Source: Phialocephala subalpina
Taxonomy: Eukaryota; Ascomycota; Leotiomycetes; Helotiales; Mollisiaceae
Reading direction: 5' to 3'
Assembly: GCA_900073065.1 (NCBI GenBank)
Contig: FJOG01000045.1
Coordinates: forward strand, 305,640-323,725
DNA length: 18,086 bases
In this document: positions 8,941-18,086 of the stretch, one piece after another
Layout: every line of letters begins with the position of its first letter
How positions within the stretch are numbered: position 1 is the stretch's first letter
Program-made: the position numbers and the translations under genes
Notes under the pieces: generated by a model
The model's database searches: none
What the model saw: the letters and a program-made list of their open reading frames with translations, nothing else
What the model was told of the DNA's origin: nothing

Positions 8941-10611
8941 TTGGAAGAGGGAGGAGAAGGCGGGGTAGGAAGCGTACCGGCACTGATTTTGTTATATACT
9001 TGTTGCTTGGGCTGGCGGATGAACAGGTTCTTGAGGAGTGCGAGAGACATGGCGGTGGATGTTCCAGCCTCGGAAGCGGCTGGATGAAGAAGGTGTGAGA
9101 AAGTTGCTGCTGCTGATTTCCTGAAAGTTCGAGGAGGTCGTCGCCGTCGTCCGCACTCCAGCAGTGATCTTCAATCAGTGAAGAAGAGAACAATTACCAG
9201 TCAGCAGAATTGAGCATTGCGAGGGAATCCTCTCCTCTTCAATCCATCAGCAAGCTAGTATCCAGCATCGAGCGGTCCCTCCGCACCTGCATGGCCCTCT
9301 CACCAATCCCCATCTCACTGATTGCAATCCAACGATGCCAAGCACGTGGGTTCCTATCGCTGCACTTTAGGGTTCTTCACGGCACCGGAACCCTGCTTCC
9401 CCACTGGAGGCGCATTTGCAAGCCTTTTCTGGCCCCACGTGCGATGCCTAGAGGGGAAGGACGACAGTGTTGGCGTGCGCTAGTTCAGGGCGATTTCTTT
9501 CTGGAAGGTGGGAGGAAGTGGTGCTGAGGAATTGTGAAGTTTTGAGTGGCCGGGGAGCAAGCACGTGTGGTCTTCGGGGCTTGAGCGAACTGAGTGGTTG
9601 GCGAGTGTGCTGAACTGCAGCCTGTATTCTTCCGGTCGCAAAAACCTCTCACTTACAATAACGACGACGATATGGCCTTCTTTTCGAGCAAATTCGCTCA
9701 ACTTTTCGATGGCCTTCATGATTGAAAAGCATGGAAGAAAGAAACCGGGGTTTCTTTGTTGAATTAGTATTGCATTTGTCGGACAATGGCGAGTGCCTGG
9801 ATTGTGAGGTGGTTCTATTCTCCTGATGCTTTCACACGCACCACATTGACAGGTCTTTCAAGTGCGAATCAAATATGGGATGTTATAGATCTACTCCTAT
9901 CTGTATTATTTCGCTGTAACTATATCCTGCTAGGTGTTGGGTACTCTCAAGTCCTCTACTTCATGTTCTGCGCGATGGTGCATGTTTTCCAATTTTGCCA
10001 CTAACCACATCTTCTTCTCAGTCCAAGTGCTTTGAGGTTGTGTCTTCTTTTCCAATTTTTAATACTCGGACCTGTTGCAAATATACTTCTTTCTGCCTTC
10101 CTCCATTTTCGCTCGCCCACTGCGCTGTTTTGCATTGCTTAACCACATTCGCGCAAGCTTCGAGGCTAGAATCTTGTCACTTCTCTCACTGTATGTCTCT
10201 CCGAAATGGTATGTCACATCCAGAAAACATCTATATTCGAACTGTGTCATCAAATGTGTTCTTTCGTCTTTCTTTCCTAATTGTTTCTGCTTCTTCCTAC
10301 ATTCAAGTCCATTGGCTTGCTTCCCCTTGGGAACGAGCGAAAGCAAATCTCTAGCTTGGCAAGGGAGTTCTTTGCCCCTCTTCTCTTCTTTAAGACCTCT
10401 CATTGGCACATTCGTATATCTGCCCATCGCAAGCTTAGAAGGTCCAAGAGAGGCAGGTACATTTCAGAAGATGGCACCACCAATCAGAAAACCATCCCAT
10501 ATGATGTAATTACTTTTATTCTGCTGCCTATTCAAACAACGCGCGTGCGGGGTTGTACCGACCGCGACGTTATATTCAGGTTACCTCTCCCTGTTATTCT
10601 CATAGAACAAC
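8941..10611. other. divergent intergenic region (Ccc1 / FAD oxidase promoters)
   Basis: 1.67 kb between the starts of two divergent genes. Bases 8941-9200 are G/A-rich on +, so C/T-rich in the Ccc1 leader direction. CACGTG sits near 9439, with ACGTG-type motifs near 9347 and 9564. Bases 10030-10610 are strongly pyrimidine-rich on +, as expected of a fungal promoter/leader for the FAD gene. The long ORFs here (10059-10427 on -, 10075-10509 on +) follow from that skew and have no domain signs. A short ABC-transporter-like remnant near 9540-9760 on the minus strand is listed separately. Confidence 0.55.
9540..9765 (-). pseudogene. possible ABCG transporter ATPase-domain fragment
   Basis: On the minus strand, FSIMKAIEKLSEFARKEG followed by HIVVVIVS resembles the strand just after the Walker B/D-loop of fungal ABCG (white/brown-type) transporters, where xxVMKAIKKLAKExxLIVIVSIHQPS is usual. 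A GTAAGT donor follows (9656-9651), and about 40 bp later a frame reads SAHSPTTQF, loosely like the H-loop SIHQPSTSTF, but the phase does not fit. The Walker motifs and signature are absent. It is a remnant at best and may be chance. Confidence 0.18.
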
Positions 10612-12279
10612 ATGGACAATACTATTCCAATGGCCTCCTCCACCTCAGAACCACATCCCCGCCTCCCAACCAAACCATCAACGACACCATACTGGCGCAC
10701 CCAACCCTCCCCCCTCGACTCCTTCCGCTCCAGCGACACAGCCCCCGAGATAGTTGATGTAGCTATAATCGGCAGCGGTCTCTCCGGAGCTTGTGTCGCC
10801 TATCACCTCCTTTCAGACCCAGCATCATCAATTACAAACCCAACAATCGCCATCTTCGAGTCCCGACAAGCTTGCTCAGGCGCAACAGGCCGCAATGGCG
10901 GGCACACAAAACTCGCTCCGAGATTTATTGCGAGCCATGGCTCTAAATACGGACCGGCTGCTGCTTTGGAATTCGCGCTGTTTCTGAAGGAGTTGATTGG
11001 GGAGATGAAAGAGTGTGCTGAGAGTGTTGTGGTGGATGTGGAGGGGAAAACTTTGATGGAGGAATGTGAGATGTTGGTTACGAGGAGCTGGGATGTGTTT
11101 CTTGATGAGGAGCATGCGGGAGAGGTGGAGAGGGAGTGGATAGAGGCTGCGAGTGCTATGAGGGAGGTTGCAAAGAGGGAGGGTAGAGATTGTGAGCTGG
11201 AGTGGCTTGGGGAGGTCCAGTTTGTGAAGGGTGAGAATGTGGAAAAGGTAAGTGCCTCAACAAGAAGAATATTTGATTCTCGTCGTTCCATTTTACTCGT
11301 TCTTCATTCAAGATGAGCCCGTTATCCTTTGACATTCTTGCTAATTCCCACAAGATAACCTCAATCCGTGGTGCAAAAGCAGCTTTCTCCTGCCCCGCAC
11401 TCTCCCTCTGGCCATACAAATTCGTCCTAGGCCTACTCCAGCACGTTCTCAACCTCGGCGCCAAACTCTATACCCTCACCCCAGTGACAAGCATGGAAAG
11501 AGTTCCCGGAGACACCGCCGGAGCGAAAGGTTTGACAGCACTTCGCACTCCCCGCGGCACAACCTTAGCGCGAAAAGTCATCTTCTCAACCAACGCCTAC
11601 GCCTCGAATCTCCTACCCCAATACTCAAACACCATCATCCCCGGCCGTGGCACAGCTTGTCGAATCGTGCGCCAGCCGTCGACTTCAGAGTACACGCAGC
11701 TAGTAAACACCTACAACATCCACGGCAGCGCATCATCACGCGAATACCTCGTCCCGCGACCAGATGGAAGTATCATTCTCGGTGGAGGACAAGCGTTGTA
11801 TAGGGAGGATAAACAGAGGTGGTATGATATGATTGACGATGGGACGTTGATTGAGGGTGTTAAGGAAAAGTGGTTTGAGGGGTACATGGGGCGCACCTTT
11901 CGTGGGTGGGAACTGAGTGGGGAGGATGAGAGGGTGGATTGTGTTTGGACTGGGAGTAAGTTGCGAGGCAATTTCCTTCATCGCCTTTCGATTTTCTTAG
12001 CTGATATCCTTCACAGTAATGGGCTATACCGAAGACTCCTTCCCACATGTCGGCCTTGTCCCGGGAGAGACAGACCATTTTATTATGGCGGGATTCAATG
12101 GCTCGGGTATGGCTATGATATTCCTTGTTGCGCGTGGGATTGCACGGATGGTGAGGGGTGGTATCTCGTTTGAGGAGACGGGGTTACCAGCAGTGTTTAA
12201 GAGTGTGCAGGAACGGATCAAGGCTGTTGGGGATAATGCGGAGGTGCCGACGAGACTTAAAGCTGAGCTAGTCAGGTAG
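10612..12279 (+). CDS. FAD-dependent oxidoreductase (DAO/amine-oxidase fold)
   Basis: A flavoprotein of the glycine/D-amino-acid oxidase (DAO) superfamily that would oxidise a C-N bond of an amine or amino acid using bound FAD; substrate unknown. Exons 10612-11247, 11355-11955 and 12017-12279 give 499 aa. Both introns (107 bp with GCTAAT branch-like sequence, and 61 bp) are GT-AG and phase-consistent, joining VEK to ITSIRG and VWTG to IMGYTED. Visible: the dinucleotide-binding start VDVAIIGSGLSGACVAYHLL (GxGxxG at 54-59), ESRQACSGATGRNGGH (83-98) of the fungal subfamily, SIRGAKAAFSCPALSLWPYK, a substrate/FAD region with LVPRPDGSIILGGGQ, and the C-terminal GFNGSGMAMIFLVARGIA that closes over FAD. 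No secretion or peroxisome signal: it ends KAELVR, not SKL. The ATG at 10612 was chosen as first in frame; Met7 (10630) is an alternative. Confidence 0.92.
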
Positions 12280-12909
12280 CTATGGAAAGCGTGGGAATTA
12301 CCAGGTTCCAATTAAGTTACTATTTTTCGATTATATTCAAAGTGATATTTGAGAGGCCTTGTTTTGTTATCAAAATTCAATCTTGCGGTCATTTTTCTCG
12401 AGCAATTATCTCGACACCAAGCAATCAAGTTCGATCTGCCATCTACTAGGAAAGTATTATTCTCTCGGAAGAAGAAGCGGGCCCATATCCAGCTTGAGCA
12501 CCCAATGAGTAATTCTAGACAACTTCAATTCTCTTGTAGCTGGGATGATTTTCGGTTCGGCTTTTTGTTGCATGTCATACATAGCGAAAGTTCTTTTCCA
12601 AGTTCACAAAATCGTACTAACGTGGGGCGCACGAAACTACGAGTGTCGAAGACAGTCGTTATGTGGAATCTTATTCTGGCCTGTTGCAATCTCCCTCAAA
12701 TTGAACAAAATGGGTTCGCTAATTTAGTGGATTCGACTACTGGTAGAAAGTCTTTGAATCTCTCATTACCATTCGTCAAGTTACCAACCAACAACCCTAT
12801 ACGCGCTTAAAAGCAACCCACCATCGATTTAGAAGGCAATCTTTAGAGAGGAAGGTATCTTACACCTTGAGTCGTGGATTTGCGATGATTTACCTCTACA
12901 AAGGCAAAA
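12280..12909. other. spacer after the FAD oxidase
   Basis: Contains the FAD gene 3' end and an open frame of 153 codons (12349-12810, +) whose translation has no domain, low-complexity or membrane signature and no supporting context. I treat it as chance. Nothing else is recognisable before the AT-rich element at 12910. Confidence 0.5.
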
Positions 12910-13134
12910 AGTCTATACCTACATACTTTCAGCGATTTCTATAGACTATTAGTCGATTATAATAGGAATAAATCTATAATCGGTTTTCGTAGGCTTTTAA
13001 AATATAGACTTAATATTAATACTTATTAATAAATTATTAATAAAATAGAAATTCATTTAAAGTATAGACTAAGAATCGATAAATTGAGCTAATTTGTGGG
13101 TAATGCAAACGAGTGGAGGGGGGGACCGGGGAGG

Positions 13135-13153
13135 AGTGCTCGAGCGCAGCACT
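13135..13153. repeat. small GC-rich hairpin
   Basis: AGTGCT (13135-13140) and AGCACT (13148-13153) form a perfect 6-bp stem with a 7-nt loop. It follows a G-run (AGTGGAGGGGGGGACCGGGG) in an otherwise AT-rich element. Confidence 0.45.
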
Positions 13154-13249
13154 AAGTGGATTTAAACGCGTCTAACAATATAGTAAGGGGTTTATTTACG
13201 TGGTTTGTGCTTTTTAAACTCTGGCTTTTACCTTGGAGATTTTCATTCG

Positions 13250-13352
13250 ATTGTACTCTCTTGACTGCACTCTCGATTGTACTCTGGACTGGACTCTCTG
13301 CTTGCACTCTCTGGACTGGACTCTCTGCCTGGACTCTCTGGAGTGGACTCTC
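13250..13352. repeat. 27-bp CTGGACT minisatellite
   Basis: Two near-identical 27-bp copies (13284-13310 and 13311-13337; unit CTGGACTGGACTCTCTGC plus a 9-nt variable end) are followed by a partial copy (13338-13352). They are preceded by degenerate ACTCTCxxGACTGC-type copies from about 13250. The unit is itself built of CTGGACT/ACTCTCTG subrepeats. The open frames through it translate to low-complexity Trp/Leu/Ser repeats and are not taken as genes. Confidence 0.85.
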
Positions 13353-13491
13353 CTCTTTGCAGCTTTATACTCTACTATTAAGTACGCGTTCCTATTCAGA
13401 TTTTCATTCTTTAACTTGAAAACTCTAGTTTAAATCAACGAGCGAGTCGATTCGAATATTATACTTGATAAATAAAAAGAATAAAGTGGGC

Positions 13492-13558
13492 AGATAGAGG
13501 ATTAGGTAGATAGGAGGATTGGGTAAATGGGAGGATTAGGCAGATGGGAGGATTGGGC
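13492..13558. repeat. 17-bp purine-rich minisatellite
   Basis: Four tandem copies of a 16-17 bp unit, consensus AGATGGGAGGATTGGGC (13492-13507, then three 17-bp copies to 13558), differ by a few transitions. Purine-rich on this strand. The GGATTAGG/GGATTGGG core only loosely resembles telomere repeats. Confidence 0.85.
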
Positions 13559-13690
13559 AGAAGAGAGCATTATAGAATATAGATAATAAGTATATATTAC
13601 TTGATTTATAGAGTATATAATTTGTTATATGTATTTATTGATTTTTAGTCTATAATTTATAGAGTAGTCCTTTGTTTATTATATTTTTTG

Positions 13691-13734
13691 AGTCTATAAT
13701 TTATAGACTTAAAATTGATAAATTTATCGATTTT
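13691..13734. repeat. two adjacent AT palindromes
   Basis: AGTCTATAATTTATAGACT (13691-13709) is a perfect 19-nt palindrome with a 1-nt centre. One base later, 13711-13734 is a 24-nt near-palindrome around AAATTT, with one G/T mismatched pair. Both can extrude hairpins; they lie at the right end of the AT-rich element. Confidence 0.85.
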
Positions 13735-13753
13735 TTTTGTATAAATATAGACT

Positions 13754-14310
13754 TAATGTTACTGTAGGGTACGGCGAGCTATCATACGTTGAAAATATAT
13801 CCTGAAGTATCGTTCACCTAAAGCACTTCTCGGTTTTTGGGTGGTTCTAGATGAGGATATCGCAGATGAGGGACTCGAAGTTTGCTCTTTTCATTCATCC
13901 TAGCTAATGCCCGAGGGCTGCTGCTTAGTGTCGCTACATCTACCTAGTATAAATACAACCCTACTCATGTCTGGTATCAGGCCACAATGTCCTCTAGGAT
14001 ACGAGCTGTATGCTATATGATAACCCATCGAGCGTGTCATCTTTCCTTTTTAATTGCTCTGAGAAAAGAACCACATATCTCTAGTCTACTTTCGACTGGC
14101 CGCAAATCTGCATGCTGTGTTTCCCAGACCCAGGGTTCACATCACTATGTAATGCTCTTTGCTGTCGGAGGTATTTTTGCTGTCAATTTTCAAGAATGAT
14201 ATCTTTTTAGAGACTTGCAGCCTTGTATGAAGCCAAGGCAAATCTTGGTCGGGCTCGGGTGGACACTCTCCGCCACCTGTCTAAAAGCGTTTTTAATGTT
14301 TCTTTCCCGT
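13754..14310. other. spacer before the membrane protein gene 3' end
   Basis: About 550 bp with no supported gene. The 70-codon frame 13987-14199 has no recognisable feature. Part of it is expected to be the 3' untranslated region of the minus-strand gene ending at 14311. Confidence 0.5.
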
Positions 14311-17300
14311 CTAGCCACTCTTGCGGTTCATGAATTTTTGGCTACAAATAGAACAAGCCCCAATTCCTAGAGTTGTAGAAGAAACAGCGTAGCTTGCAAT
14401 CGAAAAGGCACTTTGTATGTCGTGGTCCAAGACTGAGAACGCGATAGCGAAAACAAAGCTCCCAATCAATACTATCACGAATACCAGCAGCCAAATCCAG
14501 ACCCAATCTATGCCTTCTACTAAACAGATTCCCCAGCCCTTCGCCGGCATTCCGCCAGAGCTAACGTAAAGGCGTTCTTTTCTCCGCTTTGGGAATCGAC
14601 TGAGACATGTTCTTCCAGTCCCATCGGGATGTTTGGGAGAGTTCCATAGATGCATAAGCCGTCCAGGACCAATTGGTGGGAGTGTTTCTGTAGTATCGAA
14701 AGCATACTCCTCTGCTCTGGATTCTGGGGGCAGCATTCTCCAGTCCTCGTGGGGTTGTACATCCACTTCGTCACTTGCCCATAATTCGAACTGAACAAAG
14801 GCTATAGACTCTAGACATCGAAACTTCAGGAGTGGAAGCCATTTTCCGCGTATAGACAGACGGTAATGTCGTAGACATGAGAATAAAACTCGATCAGATG
14901 TCATTCCACTGACATCTATCTGAGTAAGTCCCACCGAGCCATTTAACTTTTCAATACAAACAAGGAGGAATAAGGGTTCTGCTGGTTGTGGTGGTAGATA
15001 ATCAGGAGCCTCTCCAGGAAGACCGTTCGAGTCTAGACGGCAGGATTGAGAAGTGTTTCTCCGCTTGGCCCAGAAGAAATTGCATCCCGAAAACAATTCG
15101 TGGCCGCGCCACCGTCTCCGTCTGGGTATTCGCTCGTTCGAGTCAAGTTGAGACTCGATGTCATGATCCTCGCAAAGCTCATCCTTGCATGAAGATGCTT
15201 CCTTTTCCTTTTGAAGCTCCACTTCCAGGGACGCCGCCGCCCCGTGAACCAGTTCAGAATATTCATCTTCAAGGCGTTTCCCACAATGCTATGAGGGACC
15301 ATTCATTAGATTCATGAACAAAGAGCAGTTGTGGTTCTATACTTACACATATCCACGTGATCTTCGTGTTCCCCTCTCGTTCCGCCAGTCGATTACTCTG
15401 AGCAACTTTCGAAATGAACTCTGGCCATGCAATCATAGCAACAAGGGTCAGGCACAACAAATCCAAAGCGACAGCTACTATGAACATGATGGATATCCCC
15501 CGGTTAGCTAGAAATTTGTAATTGTTGTCAAAAGCAGGCACGAAGCGTTTGAGATTCGGTCTGGAAATAGAAAATGCTGAAAACTTCATGTGAAATTCCG
15601 AGATGGTTTGGATGATACCAATTATGAGGGAAAACACAATCGTTAGACCACCAATAAGAATTATGACCTGTTAACAATATTCGTTTAGTCCATGTATAGC
15701 TTGCTAGATTAGGGATATGCCTGCTCACCCAAAAAGTCCACCACGCATGTGCTGGCTGCCGGCGATCATTCCAGAGCTCTTGAAAAGTACTAGGGCTGTG
15801 ATGTCGAACGTACGATTGTAGCTCCATGAGTCTTGTACCCAATCTTGGGAACTTGATCCCAGAGTAATACCGACCTGAGATATCTTCAGCGTCGATCGAC
15901 TCATAGACTTGGCTAGCTTGTTCATCTTCATGGCTGCTCCAACATAGTATCTCAAGAAGAGGGTCTGATTGCTCTAGTGCCCAACTATGCAATTCTGATT
16001 TCATGGCTGCCTTCCAAGAACTCTTTGCCTGACCAAATAATAGTCGATAGGTCAACAGGACTTCCCTGAAGAATTCTCCTTGGCTCTCCTCGTCGTCTTC
16101 CCCAAGGGTATGAAAGTCTCTCTGAAATCTATTGGTTGGCGCATGTTAATTTTCGTCACATAGGACTCTTGTTGCATTCAACGTACCTATCCTGAAATGC
16201 CAGTGCTTTGGTATGATACATGACCAAACAGTAGGAAGGAAACCGAAAGATTGATAACACTCTTGTGGAAGAATCGAAAGCGAGGTGTAGGTCGATGGTA
16301 TCAACCAATTCAATCTTGATACTTGCGACGGTGTCAAGAGTGCTATAGCACACCAAATGTGGATCGATTATCGAATGGTTGTACTTTAGACACTTGCGAG
16401 CCCGTCTAGAGGCTTCGATCACTTCAGCTTTACTTCTACCAGTTGGTGTTATCCCGAAGCTTCCCAGTAGAGCGGCGAGCGGCTGATCAACCCAGTCAAA
16501 GCTTTGAGAGATGATTGTGTCTGAAGCCAGGCGACATGGTCTCGCTCTTCGCCGGTGGGATGCTGTAACAAATGTATGTGACGTGTATAGGTTGAAAGTT
16601 TCCTCTTGGATCTGAATTTGTGGTCTGTACAGAAAACCTATAGGAATTAGAAACTTGAATAATAATATCAAGAGTCAAACTCACTCAGCCATCCAACAAT
16701 TGCGAATACTAATTGATTGGCATGTGTCCTTTCGCCTGTAGTCTCTTTCAGAAGTCTTTCGTTGTACAGAGCATCCGTGATATCTGCAAGTGCAAGATTC
16801 TCATGTCGGAATTGTTTGATGACAACTTTGAATATGGAACTGATGTATTGTTCATCTCCGATTTGAGGCCCGACACCCGCTGTGAGCCCGCTAACCACTT
16901 CGGATATCAAGGACCAAGAGTCCACAAGTTTCTGAGTGAGGTAATCGAGGTACCATTGTGTTGCAACGACCAAAATCTCTGGCGGCTTTTCCTCACAATA
17001 CGAAGTGGCGAATATGTCATTCGAAATGAGGACCAGCGATCTACCGCTCTGCTGCCGCTGAAACTTCTCTATTAATCGTCAAGCTGTGGCTACCAGAGCT
17101 GAGAAACCGAGAGTTTTCTCGAGAACTACTTACCTCGACGAGATGGTTTGAATAGCCATGTAATGACTGAAGAATGTTACTCAAACATGATCAGCTTGTT
17201 GGCTTTATTATCATCACTCACAAATCGAGGAGAGACCACGAGAATCGGCTGACTTCGACGGTTTGGGGTCTCTCCTAGGTTGCTTTGCAAACAGACCCTC

Positions 17301-17441
17301 CTTTTGAGGCAAATCTGGACCTAGAGACTCTAACAGAGGCTTAGGAGCAGAAGGAAATGGCTTGCTTCTGGTCGCATCCATAATAGGCCATTGCTTCGTT
17401 TCTTCTGCGCATCTTTCGGTGTCCGGATCGCCTCTCGACAT
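14311..17441 (-). CDS. large fungal multi-pass membrane protein, function unknown
   Basis: Seven exons keep phase throughout: 17441-17222, 17166-17134 (33 nt), 17068-16685, 16637-16187, 16128-15729, 15667-15349 and 15266-14311. All six introns (47-82 bp) are GT-AG. Product about 920 aa; an upstream in-frame Met at 17510 would make 943. The N-terminus is Pro/Lys-rich and cytosolic-looking, then SSIFITWLFK leads into a conserved region with VVATQWYLDYLTQKLVDSW. NQLVFAIVGWLSFLYRP (about 203-219) precedes a soluble part with IDLHLAFDSSTRVLSIFRFPS and FREVLLTYRLLFGQ (about 380-395). Clear membrane segments are about 490-515, 554-577, 857-882 and 887-907; PIGPGRLMHLWNSP lies before the last pair. 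I recognise this layout (RxLxxFRFPS, EVLLxYRLLFGQ, PxIGPxxLMHL) as a recurrent uncharacterised fungal protein type; I know no function. No enzyme motif is visible. Confidence 0.85.
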
Positions 17442-18008
17442 TATGGAGGTTCGGAACCTGATGCTTATTGGCGAGACGGAAGTAACTACATGGACAATTT
17501 GACGTGACAATAGAGTATGAAATTGAATATAAAGAGGACCAAGAGATAATAATATGTGATTGACTGGGCGAGGCTGTGAGCTTACCTGTAAACTGCCTTC
17601 AATTATGCCTCACTCGTTGTCGTGCCAAAAGCCTGCATGCAGGACCACAATATATACTCGGCACCGCAGATCTTAGAAAAGAAGCACAAGGTGACTGGTC
17701 TACGGAAAGTTGGTAAGTTCTTTTTCTCAGCCCAGCCAATCCCGGTCATCATCGGTGACCAGAAAGAATTCAGCCACCATGCACACAGCCTCACGAAGCG
17801 ACAGGGCGATTCCGACCAATAGATCCAACCCTTTGTTTCTGTGTCATGCAGAGGTTGACTGGAAGGCGGGGAAGTAGATGTGATAGGTCATGAAAGTGAG
17901 GATGTAGCTTAGTTAGGTGAATCTTCGAACAACTCGGCTCAAACCGCCAGGTAATTCCCCAAACATACGATTAATACTCAGTTGAGAAGAGTTGCCTATA
18001 TTAAAGTG
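17442..18008. other. 5' flank of the membrane protein gene
   Basis: The part up to 17510 is open in frame with the minus-strand gene and could be coding if the upstream Met is used. Beyond it there is no supported gene; the frames at 17603-17794 (-) and 17622-17822 (+) are short and featureless. A perfect 12-nt palindrome, CCTGCATGCAGG, lies at 17632-17643. This spacer probably holds the promoter of the minus-strand gene and of any gene starting near 18009. Confidence 0.5.
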
Positions 18009-18086
18009 ATGATGACGAGTCAATTCATTATGGCCCTCAAGACTTCTTCTCGTCTTTGTGGGACTTGTCACTCCTGTCTCGCGCTG
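18009..18086 (+). CDS. possible start of a gene running off the right edge
   Basis: An ATG ATG start at 18009 opens a frame that stays open to the window end (26 codons), with a further in-frame Met at 18030. It reads MALKTSSRLCGTCHSCLAL at the end, including CxxCHxxC. A TATA-like TATATTAAAG lies just upstream (about 17996-18006), rather close. Far too short to judge; it could be chance. Confidence 0.2.
   Translation, partial: MMTSQFIMALKTSSRLCGTCHSCLAL

Larger units (their letters stand above)
12910..13753. mobile_element. AT-rich element with inverted ends and TATAGACT motifs
   Basis: The block begins AGTCTATACCTACATA (12910-12925) and ends with the reverse complement of AGTCTATATTTATACA (13738-13753). 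These ends match at 12 of 16 positions, and every mismatch is a C/T transition. The 8-mer TATAGACT or its complement occurs eight times: 12910, 12940, 13003, 13063, 13647, 13691, 13702 and 13746. Direct repeats link the halves: AAATATAGACTTAAT at 13000 and 13743, and a 25-nt repeat (21 matches) at 13063 and 13702. No transposase ORF, and no clear target-site duplication was found. It fits a degenerate non-autonomous (MITE-like) element or nested copies, aged by RIP-like transitions. Boundaries are tentative. Confidence 0.45.

Noticed and set aside
10059..10509. Open frames of 122 (-) and 144 (+) codons upstream of the FAD gene
   Set aside because: They lie in a strongly pyrimidine-biased leader where stops are rare, and show no family motif.
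4554..12279. A nitrogen-oxide/iron gene cluster linking P450nor, Ccc1 and the FAD oxidase
   Set aside because: These are common standalone fungal genes in mixed orientations with large spacers; no shared regulator, transporter or biosynthetic core enzyme is present.
12349..12810. 153-codon frame after the FAD oxidase
   Set aside because: Composition is ordinary, there is no domain or membrane segment, and no intron or promoter context supports it.
13156..13433. Overlapping Trp/Leu-rich frames
   Set aside because: They are translations of the 27-bp minisatellite.
13492..13558. Interstitial telomere repeat
   Set aside because: The unit is 17 bp with a GGATTGGG core, not TTAGGG.

Overview
The window looks like nuclear DNA of a filamentous ascomycete (Pezizomycotina). 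Genes are split by short introns (about 45-107 bp) with fungal GTAAGT/GTGAGT-type donors and YAG acceptors. The protein families are fungal: CYP55 P450nor, a Ccc1-type iron transporter, a fungal DAO-fold FAD oxidoreductase and a large fungal-type membrane protein. Compact genes alternate with AT-rich, repeat-rich stretches that carry RIP-like C-to-T/G-to-A decay. A more exact placement (perhaps Leotiomycetes) is only a guess. No rRNA, tRNA, CRISPR or bacterial-type operon was found.

Layout. 1-250 is an 8-bp AT satellite running off the left edge, followed by AT-rich, gene-poor DNA. 1359-3004 (+) is a microsomal-type fungal cytochrome P450 pseudogene. Its 3' half keeps its introns and its I-helix, ExxR, PERW and heme motifs. 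Its 5' half has a deletion, a frameshift and two TGG-to-TAG type stops. 3005-4553 is non-coding, with a hairpin-forming inverted repeat and a possible decayed secreted-protein gene. 4554-5990 (+) is a complete P450 nitric oxide reductase (CYP55, 401 aa) whose start codon appears to sit in a 4-nt first coding exon. 6402-7666 (+) is an unrecognised coiled-coil protein with a long glycine tail; its reading frame is not fully resolved. 7970-8940 (-) is a Ccc1/VIT vacuolar iron(II)/manganese transporter (305 aa). It is divergent from 10612-12279 (+), an FAD-dependent amine/amino-acid oxidase-type protein (499 aa). 12910-13753 is an AT-rich, probably mobile-element-derived block with inverted ends, eight copies of TATAGACT/AGTCTATA, palindromes and two minisatellites. 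14311-17441 (-) is a seven-exon gene for an uncharacterised multi-pass membrane protein (about 920 aa). A short open frame at 18009-18086 (+) runs off the right edge.

I see no evidence that these genes form one pathway. P450nor (NO removal), Ccc1 (iron storage) and the FAD oxidase are standalone genes. Splice models were built by hand from frame continuity and splice-site consensus; they are internally phase-consistent but not verified by transcripts. The least understood items are the large membrane protein, the glycine-rich coiled-coil gene and the TATAGACT element.
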